A DNA stretch of 58,680 nt from Sphingobacteriales bacterium. Its GTDB lineage: Bacteria; Bacteroidota; Bacteroidia; Chitinophagales; Chitinophagaceae. A model generated the notes under the pieces. It was not told where the DNA came from and did no database searches. It saw only the letters and a program-made list of their open reading frames with translations. The position numbers and the translations under genes are program-made. The stretch covers positions 1 to 58,680 of the forward strand of contig JAIXSZ010000055.1 of the NCBI GenBank assembly GCA_027484425.1, in the 5' to 3' direction. Positions within the stretch are counted from its first letter, which is position 1. Every line of letters begins with the position of its first letter. Positions 52,899-58,680 of this stretch are shown here, piece after piece.

Positions 52899-53078
52899 AT
52901 GTTCAAAAAATTCACAACTGCTGACAAACTATTATTTGTTGCAGCAATTTTATCCTTAATCTTTTCTGAGGTGCTTTATTTCAAAGGAGAAAAGCAAGAT
53001 GGAAGTTTCATTGGTCTATGGGTGCCGTCAATATTAGCCTTTGGTATTTATCTCAAATTAATAAACAACTCTAAATAA
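52899..53078 (+). CDS. Small two-helix membrane protein
   Basis: This ORF encodes 59 residues: a basic start (MFKKFTTADK), a hydrophobic helix (LLFVAAILSLIFSEVLYF), a charged turn (GEKQDG), and a second helix (WVPSILAFGIYLKL). Similar small proteins occur in Bacteroidota. The stop overlaps the start of the next ORF in TAATG, so the two are translated together. The function is unknown. Confidence 0.55.
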   Translation: MFKKFTTADKLLFVAAILSLIFSEVLYFKGEKQDGSFIGLWVPSILAFGIYLKLINNSK

Positions 53079-53182
53079 TGACCGATATTATACCATATTT
53101 CGCAGCGCTAATAACATTATTATTTGGAACAGGTTTTGTTCTTGCCATTCGTCAATCTGGCGAAAATGATAATGAGAGTTGA
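53078..53182 (+). CDS. Very small single-helix membrane protein
   Basis: A 34-residue product: MTDIIPYFAALITLLFGTGF begins it, followed by a short hydrophilic end (RQSGENDNES). It starts within the stop of the previous ORF (TAATG). The overlap and the sensible membrane-helix pattern support it as a real gene, but its size makes chance possible. No function is known. Confidence 0.45.
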   Translation: MTDIIPYFAALITLLFGTGFVLAIRQSGENDNES

Positions 53183-53311
53183 TTTTTTTAGTGGTGGCTG
53201 GTAGTTCAGTTTTAGGGTATTTTTGTTTTATCAGCCGCCCTTTTTTTCACAAACACCTCTAGTTTCTGTTCCTTCCTTATAGTTGATTTTCGATAATTTC
53301 TGAGCGCTTTC

Positions 53312-54028
53312 TTAGATTTCGTTTCTCCTCCAGTCCACACTTATTTCAGAGCCTGATGCCATCATTATCGATTGTGGTTCTGCTTGGTTTAGCAACTTAA
53401 AGTCGTTACCATAAAATGAAGCAAAATCAAAGTCTATTTTAGAATTCAATATGGGATGTATTGTCCAACTAGGGTGGTTTACTTTGTACTCTATACCTTT
53501 TGATTCGTTCACCTTGGTATATCCGTAATAATGCTCGTAGATGTACTCTTCAATACTTCCTTTTTGCATCATTACATTTTCGGTTGACGCAGTCACATTT
53601 ATGGTACTCCATTTGTTGTTGTGTTTCAGTTGGTAGGTAATGTCAAGTTCTTTGTCATGCGTTTTCCAGTTATGCCTAGTAGGTATTGCCGTGTAGTGTT
53701 CTTTGTATAGTTTGTTGGCTACTAGTGCTACTAATTTATTCGGTACTGTTTCATTGATAAAAACTACTCCTCGTCTCCGTTCATCACCGATTTTTCTGGT
53801 AACATAAAACCGCAAATTGATTTCTTCAAATGTTCCCAACAAGGGAATTGGTAGGTTAAATAATGATGTCTTTTGGAATAAAAAGCCCACCAAGCTCACA
53901 TAGGTTTTACCTTCATGAGTATCTAATTCTACACCCTTTGGCAGGTAGGGAATCAAAATGGCTGGGTCTACTACATAGTTTGCCATTATTATATTCAGCC
54001 ATTTTGCCCTCAGAAACGTTGTTGCCAT
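53312..54028 (-). CDS. DUF2071 family protein (YqjF-like)
   Basis: The start is the ATG at 54028. The 238-residue protein opens with FLRAKWLNIIMANYVVDPAI and a YLPKGVELD motif, as in DUF2071, and has the VSLVGFLF stretch and a NLRFYV strand near residues 50-85. DUF2071 proteins resemble acetoacetate decarboxylase folds, but no enzymatic activity is known. It is convergent with the small membrane-protein genes and alone on its strand. Confidence 0.85.
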   Translation of the reverse strand: MATTFLRAKWLNIIMANYVVDPAILIPYLPKGVELDTHEGKTYVSLVGFLFQKTSLFNLPIPLLGTFEEINLRFYVTRKIGDERRRGVVFINETVPNKLVALVANKLYKEHYTAIPTRHNWKTHDKELDITYQLKHNNKWSTINVTASTENVMMQKGSIEEYIYEHYYGYTKVNESKGIEYKVNHPSWTIHPILNSKIDFDFASFYGNDFKLLNQAEPQSIMMASGSEISVDWRRNEI

Positions 54029-54053
54029 TGTTTTTTTGATAAAACTTACACAC

Positions 54054-54062
54054 ACAAAGGTA
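54054..54062 (-). promoter_or_regulatory. -7 element upstream of the DUF2071 gene
   Basis: TACCTTTGT on the minus strand matches TAnnTTTG, about 25 bases before the ATG. Confidence 0.4.
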
Positions 54063-54198
54063 CTATAACGCTGAGGATGGGTACTGCTATTATTGATACA
54101 AGGCTATTGATATTCATTATTAGTCACTTATTCATCTAGTTCTTGAGTGTGTATCCACAACATCCTATATATTCGCTTTTTACCATCATCGCATTATT

Positions 54199-55494
54199 AT
54201 GCACACATTATCACAATTGCGGTCAGGAGCATTACATGGGGCTACATCGTTAAAGCTAAGTGAAGGTCTGAATGTGTTTCCAAATGAGATTTTCGACCTG
54301 GCCGATACGTTGGAGGTGCTCGACCTCTCGGGCAATAAGCTGAGCGAGCTACCAAAAGATTTTGGTAGGTTGTGGAAATTGAGGATACTCTTCTGCTCCG
54401 ACAATTTATTTACAGTATTGCCGGATGTGTTAGCTGATTGTAAGCAGTTGGATATCGTAGGGTTTAAGGCAAATACAATAGCTATTGTGCCTGTAAAGGC
54501 ACTAAATGCCAACATTCGCTGGTTAATACTTACCAACAATCATATAGAAGTGTTGCCAGACGAGATAGGCAAGTGTGCCAGACTGCAAAAGCTAATGCTG
54601 GCTGGCAATAAGCTGCGCAGTTTGCCCGACACGTTACGCAATTGTCGCAATTTGTCTTTGCTCAGAATTGCTGCCAATCGTCTTACTGCATTGCCCGAAT
54701 GGCTGCTGCATATGCCGCGGCTTTCGTGGCTAGCATTTTCTGGCAATGAGTTTAGTGTGACTAGTAGCAGTGCTGAGTTGCCGATTATAAATTGGAGCAA
54801 TATTAGCATAAATGAAGTACTGGGTGAGGGAGCGTCGGGTGTTATATTTAAGGCATTGCTGGCCACTGAGCAGAAAGAGGTAGCGGTGAAGGTCTTTAAA
54901 GGGGCGGTAACAAGCGATGGATTACCGGAAGATGAATTACAAGCATTCATTGCAGCAGGTACACATAAAGGACTGGTAAGGATATTGGGTCAAATAGCAG
55001 GACACCCAAATGGGCGAAAAGGGGTAGTGATGGAGTTGATAGACAAAAGTTATCACAACTTGGGTTTGCCTCCCACTTTCCAGACCTGCACAAGAGATGT
55101 TTTTGATAATGATATGCAACTATCGGTAGGGCAGGTGGTACGCATAGCAGGCACAATGGCAGCTGTAGCAAGGCACTTGCACAGTAGGGGTATCATGCAT
55201 GGCGATCTCTACGCCCACAATATACTAGTAGATAGTCAGGGCAATGCTTTGCTAGGCGACTTTGGTGCAGCGTCTGTTTATGACCGTTTCGATACCCACC
55301 TTGCTTTCGCACTAGAGCGTATAGAGATAAGTGCTTTCGGTTGTCTGCTAGATGATTTGTTGCAGTTATGTAGTTATGAATACCAAATCGATATAATAGC
55401 ACAACTTACCAATCTAAGAGATAAGTGTATGGCAGAAGATGTAAATGTCAGACCAGATTTTGAGTATGTGTGCGGTGTACTTAATGGGCTATAA
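54199..55494 (+). CDS. Leucine-rich-repeat protein kinase
   Basis: The 431-residue protein joins leucine-rich repeats (about 15-190; repeated LDLSGNKLSELP-like units of 22-23 residues) to a eukaryotic-like kinase domain (about 203-431). The glycine loop is GEGASGVIFK (209-218), the ATP-binding Lys is Lys231 in VAVKVF, and DFG is at 354-356. The catalytic loop reads HGDLYAHN (334-341) instead of HRD: the Arg before the Asp is Gly, but Asp336 and Asn341 remain. Non-RD kinases of this kind are usually not controlled by activation-loop phosphorylation. No signal peptide or membrane helix is seen, so it is cytoplasmic. Its target is unknown. Confidence 0.85.
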   Translation: MHTLSQLRSGALHGATSLKLSEGLNVFPNEIFDLADTLEVLDLSGNKLSELPKDFGRLWKLRILFCSDNLFTVLPDVLADCKQLDIVGFKANTIAIVPVKALNANIRWLILTNNHIEVLPDEIGKCARLQKLMLAGNKLRSLPDTLRNCRNLSLLRIAANRLTALPEWLLHMPRLSWLAFSGNEFSVTSSSAELPIINWSNISINEVLGEGASGVIFKALLATEQKEVAVKVFKGAVTSDGLPEDELQAFIAAGTHKGLVRILGQIAGHPNGRKGVVMELIDKSYHNLGLPPTFQTCTRDVFDNDMQLSVGQVVRIAGTMAAVARHLHSRGIMHGDLYAHNILVDSQGNALLGDFGAASVYDRFDTHLAFALERIEISAFGCLLDDLLQLCSYEYQIDIIAQLTNLRDKCMAEDVNVRPDFEYVCGVLNGL

Positions 55495-55567
55495 TGCCAA
55501 TATCTCTACTTTGCAGAAAAGCTATTTCTACATCTAGCTTCACACGCTAAAACTTGCACTTTACATT

Positions 55568-55604
55568 CAAAGAGTGAGGCGCTTCTCTTTCGCCTCACTC
55601 TTTG
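55568..55604. terminator. Bidirectional hairpin terminator
   Basis: 14-base perfect arms (CAAAGAGTGAGGCG at 55568-55581, CGCCTCACTCTTTG at 55591-55604) with a 9-base loop, between the convergent LRR kinase and NHL protein genes. Confidence 0.85.
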
Positions 55605-55632
55605 TATCATCATTTTGTTTCGTTAGTGGATG

Positions 55633-57645
55633 CTATTGGCCTGTTATTATCAGTACTTTCCTATATGTCTTGTTTCCTGCAGTTACTTTTATTACATAGC
55701 ACCCTGCGTTTACCTTAAGAGAGTATCTTATGTTGTCTTTTCCTGCATATGCAGTGCTTTCAATGATTTTACCACTTATATCAGATATAGTTATTTCAGT
55801 TGGCGCAGCAATAGCCGGTAACACTACCTCAAATTCACCATTTGACGGATTAGGGAATATGGTTATTGTTTTATCCCCATCAGCAATCATGTCAATATTT
55901 GTAGGGCATGAAATTACATTTACGTTTGCAGTTGTGTAGCAGCCACTTGCCAATGTATATGTTATAGTTGCTGAGCCAGCCGATATACCAGCTACTAATC
56001 CACTTGCATCTATAGTAGCAGTGCCTGTGGTGCTGCTGCTCCAGGTGCCTCCTGCGGTAGTATTGCTCATCAAAGTCGTATTGCCTATGCACACACTAGT
56101 ACTGCCAGTTATAGCAGCAGGTAGTGCATTTACAGTTACGGCAGCAGTAGCTGAGCAGCCACCAGCGGTGTACGAAATTGTTGTAGTTCCAGCTGTTACA
56201 CCCGTTACCACACCACTACCATCCACTGTCGCTGTGCCTGTAGTGCTACTGCTCCATGACCCACCAGTCGTAGTGTTAGAGAGCGTCGTAGTAGCACCAG
56301 CACACACACTGGTAGTGCCTGTTATGGCAGGCACTGCTGGGTTTACAGTTATTATCCTTGTAGCACTAGATAGCGATGTCTGGTAGGTAATTACTGCAGT
56401 ACCAGCCGACACTCCTGTTACTACTCCGGTCATCAATCCCACTGTTGCCACAGTAGCACTGCCACTAGTCCACGCTCCCATAGGCACGGACGCGCTAAGT
56501 GTAGTGCTGCCCGATACACAGATGTTGGTAGCGCCAGTTATAGTTATTACATCTCTGGCTATTTTGCGTACACGGTGGTTGTTGTCATCAGTAAGGTATA
56601 GGTTGCCACTATTGTCCATGGTTATGCTGCTCGGGTAATTAAACACCGCTACAGCCCCCGTACCTCCATCACCACCATATCCGGCAGCACCAGTGCCTGC
56701 CACAGAGCTTATTGTGCCTGTCGCTCCTACTTTTCTTACTTTGTTATGCCACGTATCTGCAATAAATACATTACCCGCGCTATCGGCCCATACACCACTA
56801 GGTTTATACAAGCTGGCAGCAGTTGCCGCTCCACCATCACCACTAAATGTTGTAGTGCCATCGCCTGCATAAGTAGATATTATACCAGCTGCGTTTACCT
56901 TGCGTATACGGTTGTTGTTATAGTCGGCAATGTACAAGTTGCCAGCTGTGTCATAGTTTACATCATAGGGTTGGTTCAGGAAGGCTGCAGTTGCGGCTGC
57001 GCCATCTCCACCAAAGCTTGAAGACCCTGTACCAGCTATAGTAGATATAATACCCGTAGTCATATCTATCTTACGAACTCTGTTGTAGCTTCTTTCTGCA
57101 AACACTAGGTTGCCAGCCGCATCAAAGCATATACCCGCTGGTGCTCCTATATTGGTTGCTGTTGCAGCCACACCATCAGTTCCAAATCCTGTTGTTCCGG
57201 TGCCAGCTATGGTACTTATTATGCCAGCTGTGTTAATCTTACGTATTCTGTAATGGGTGGCGTCAGATATGTACACATTGCCACTGCCATCTACAGCTAC
57301 GCCCATGGGCTGCCACAGGGTAGCTGCTGTTGCAGCACCTCCATCACCACTAAAAACAGTACCTCCTGTACCTGCAATAGTAGTTATCACACCCGTAGCT
57401 GATATTTTCCTCACTCGGTTATTTAGTTTGTCGGCTACATATATATTGCCCATTGCGTCAGTTTTTACATATGCAGGCGACTGTAGCGATGCCCCAGTTG
57501 CCGCACTTCCATCGCCTGCATGTGTGCCAGTACCATTACCAGCTATAGTTGTTGTTGTTTGGGCGTTCCCAAATTGACTCATAGTCAGTGAAGCTGCAAA
57601 TATTGCCAACTTCATTATTCTGTTCGTAGTGAATATTTGTTTCAT
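55633..57645 (-). CDS. NHL/Ig-repeat surface protein with type A T9SS sorting domain
   Basis: The 670-residue protein has a signal peptide (ending GNAQ), then about six NHL-like propeller repeats (about 30-365), each with a GDGGAATAA start, a GN(I/V)Y(V/I)AD core and an N-x-R(V/I)RK end. Two bacterial Ig (Big2-like) repeats (about 435-580) carry GGxWSSSTTGTAT. The last 80 residues (IFPNPSNGEFEV, then SDISGKII, ending TYRKVLII) are a type A T9SS sorting domain, which is cleaved during export. The start has AAGGAG 5 bases before the ATG (a canonical Shine-Dalgarno, rare here). Confidence 0.9.
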   Translation of the reverse strand: MKQIFTTNRIMKLAIFAASLTMSQFGNAQTTTTIAGNGTGTHAGDGSAATGASLQSPAYVKTDAMGNIYVADKLNNRVRKISATGVITTIAGTGGTVFSGDGGAATAATLWQPMGVAVDGSGNVYISDATHYRIRKINTAGIISTIAGTGTTGFGTDGVAATATNIGAPAGICFDAAGNLVFAERSYNRVRKIDMTTGIISTIAGTGSSSFGGDGAAATAAFLNQPYDVNYDTAGNLYIADYNNNRIRKVNAAGIISTYAGDGTTTFSGDGGAATAASLYKPSGVWADSAGNVFIADTWHNKVRKVGATGTISSVAGTGAAGYGGDGGTGAVAVFNYPSSITMDNSGNLYLTDDNNHRVRKIARDVITITGATNICVSGSTTLSASVPMGAWTSGSATVATVGLMTGVVTGVSAGTAVITYQTSLSSATRIITVNPAVPAITGTTSVCAGATTTLSNTTTGGSWSSSTTGTATVDGSGVVTGVTAGTTTISYTAGGCSATAAVTVNALPAAITGSTSVCIGNTTLMSNTTAGGTWSSSTTGTATIDASGLVAGISAGSATITYTLASGCYTTANVNVISCPTNIDMIADGDKTITIFPNPSNGEFEVVLPAIAAPTEITISDISGKIIESTAYAGKDNIRYSLKVNAGCYVIKVTAGNKTYRKVLIITGQ

Positions 57646-57817
57646 AATTACTCCTTTTGGTAGTTATTGATTTCTATACCCCAAAAGTCAGTAAGTAACA
57701 AACCTATTTGATCGCCCAATTCACGAAACGTCAATCTGAATTCATAAGTGGAAGGAAATTGTAGTTTTTCAGTAGGCCTACGTTGCTTTCGTAGGTGATA
57801 ACATATTGCAGTTGGTT

Positions 57818-58351
57818 TCAGTTATTTATAACAATATTGGCAGGTGCATTTTTACGAAGCGCTATCAATAGTTCCGCAGGGTTGTCGGGTGTTATTACTA
57901 TCTTTTTGTTGTCGGACAATATTAATAGTACGTAGTTCTTCCTTTGTGTGCAATACCAGGTCATTTTACCGAATCGGCTATTATAGTATTTGCCGGTGTA
58001 CCCAAACATACCCCCATTGCCAAACGTGCGGATTGCACCATTCATGTCTTTGTTGCTTAGTATACTGATGCTGCAAATAGTAGTGTAGGGAAATGCAACA
58101 GGACCAACCATGCGATGGATGGTAAGGGCATCAGCGTCGGCGGTTGTGTAAAGGGGCTTTAGGATATAAAAGGCTACAAGCAATGTAAGTAATAGTAGTG
58201 GCGCTACGAATACTAGGTAACCTGCATACACAGAAGGCGCTGTTTGCGTGGCTTTATAGCTGAATACTCCTGTAGATATGGCGAGTGCACTTACCAGTAT
58301 CGGTATTATTACACCTGCAAGAGGATCAGTAGATGAGGTATGTCTATTCAT
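57818..58351 (-). CDS. PH-domain-like membrane protein
   Basis: The 177-residue protein has two membrane helices near the N-terminus (about 12-32 and 40-65), then a beta-rich region (about 70-170) with ALTIHRMVGPVAFPYTTICSI and YVLLILSDNKKIVITPDNP, matching the bacterial PH domain pattern. Such proteins bind membranes or lipids; no pathway is known. It is alone, with about 170 bases to the NHL gene and about 330 to the window end. Confidence 0.7.
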   Translation of the reverse strand: MNRHTSSTDPLAGVIIPILVSALAISTGVFSYKATQTAPSVYAGYLVFVAPLLLLTLLVAFYILKPLYTTADADALTIHRMVGPVAFPYTTICSISILSNKDMNGAIRTFGNGGMFGYTGKYYNSRFGKMTWYCTQRKNYVLLILSDNKKIVITPDNPAELLIALRKNAPANIVINN

Positions 58352-58680
58352 TTAGTAGCAGATTGTACCCTGAAATTACGTGAGTTTTTGGTCAATGCAA
58401 TAGTTTTAGAGTGTAAACGTTGCTGAGCAACAACATGATAAACAGCACTACACAGCTTTAAGCAGGCTAACTATGCTGTAAAATGAATGAAATTGCCTTT
58501 TTCTGACTCTTTTTCGGGGTTTTGATGATTTTGTTTGGTTGTTTGAGAAAGCTTTTCTACTTTTGCACTCCCAATCGAGAAACGGGGTGATGTAAAAGTT
58601 CTTTAAAAGCCCTGTGGTAGCCTGATACAGACTGAGAGATTCTGATAAAGTTTCTTAAAATAAGTTTGGTGGTTTGAAAA
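58352..58680 (+). other. Probable leader region of an rRNA operon
   Basis: No gene starts here, but from about 58534 to the end the sequence resembles the transcribed spacer before a Bacteroidota 16S rRNA gene: a strong promoter, then GCACTCCCAATCGAGAAACG and an AAAGTTCTTTAAAA box. The 16S gene itself would begin beyond the window, so this is inference. Confidence 0.5.
58534..58566 (+). promoter_or_regulatory. Strong promoter at the window end
   Basis: TTTG (58534-58537), a 20-base spacer and TACTTTTGC (58558-58566) match the full Bacteroidota -33/-7 consensus. Confidence 0.65.

Noticed and set aside
1..58680. CRISPR array, insertion sequence or prophage
   Set aside because: No regularly spaced repeats, transposase, integrase or phage structural genes were found.

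Overview
This window looks like a chromosomal segment of a Bacteroidota bacterium, most likely of the Chitinophagales/Chitinophagaceae type. The evidence is: secreted proteins ending in gliding-motility-associated (CHU_C) or type A sorting domains of the type IX secretion system (T9SS); a PorE-like T9SS protein; relatives of GldN and GldM; DUF6427, DUF4105 and S46-peptidase genes typical of the phylum; A-rich start regions mostly without Shine-Dalgarno sequences; and repeated TAnnTTTG(C) -7 promoter elements, some with a TTG/TTTG -33 element. The species assignment is inference. No insertion sequence, integrase, prophage or CRISPR array was seen.

Layout. 1-6.3 kb: the tail of an unrecognised Pro/Thr-rich protein, a GT-C-like membrane glycosyltransferase, an AI-2E family transporter, an SRPBCC-DoxX pair, a DsbD-type membrane domain lacking its redox cysteines, and a stand-alone receiver domain. 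6.5-9.1 kb: a GT87-like membrane glycosyltransferase and a DUF2130 coiled-coil protein. 9.2-15.4 kb: a T9SS-flavoured block with a PorE-like protein, a TPR-lipoprotein histidine kinase, a GldN-like protein, and two tandem secreted proteins that look like only the C-terminal domains of GldM. 15.4-24.6 kb: a small secreted protein, a thioesterase, an antitoxin-like small protein, full-length DsbD with a stand-alone DsbD alpha domain, purQ, a DUF6427 membrane protein and clpB. 24.8-33.9 kb: a TolC-like protein and an inositol monophosphatase, then a two-gene ATPase/nuclease-like module (candidate defence system), a CDF metal transporter, a beta-CASP ribonuclease, ftsY, a cysteine-free sirtuin and a GNAT acetyltransferase. 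34-37.7 kb: a deoxyhypusine synthase-like protein, citrate synthase, two identical tRNA-Val genes and a tRNA-Asn.

37.8-46.6 kb: an operon of a DUF4105 membrane protein, an alpha/beta hydrolase and a PKD/CHU_C secreted protein; two small secreted proteins; an S46 dipeptidyl peptidase; metK. 46.8-51.6 kb: a 1201-residue Ig-repeat T9SS substrate, a tandem duplication of a TonB-C-domain gene with its promoter, and tRNA-Arg. 51.8-58.7 kb: a PAS/DHp protein without an ATPase domain, two tiny overlapping membrane-protein genes, a DUF2071 protein, a leucine-rich-repeat kinase, an NHL/Ig-repeat T9SS substrate, a PH-domain-like membrane protein, and a strong promoter with leader that probably starts an rRNA operon just beyond the window.

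The best candidates for undescribed biology are the GldN-like/mini-GldM cluster (13.3-15.4 kb) and the ATPase plus PD-(D/E)xK-like pair (27.1-29.0 kb). The cysteine-less DsbD paralogue and the LRR kinase with an altered catalytic loop come next.
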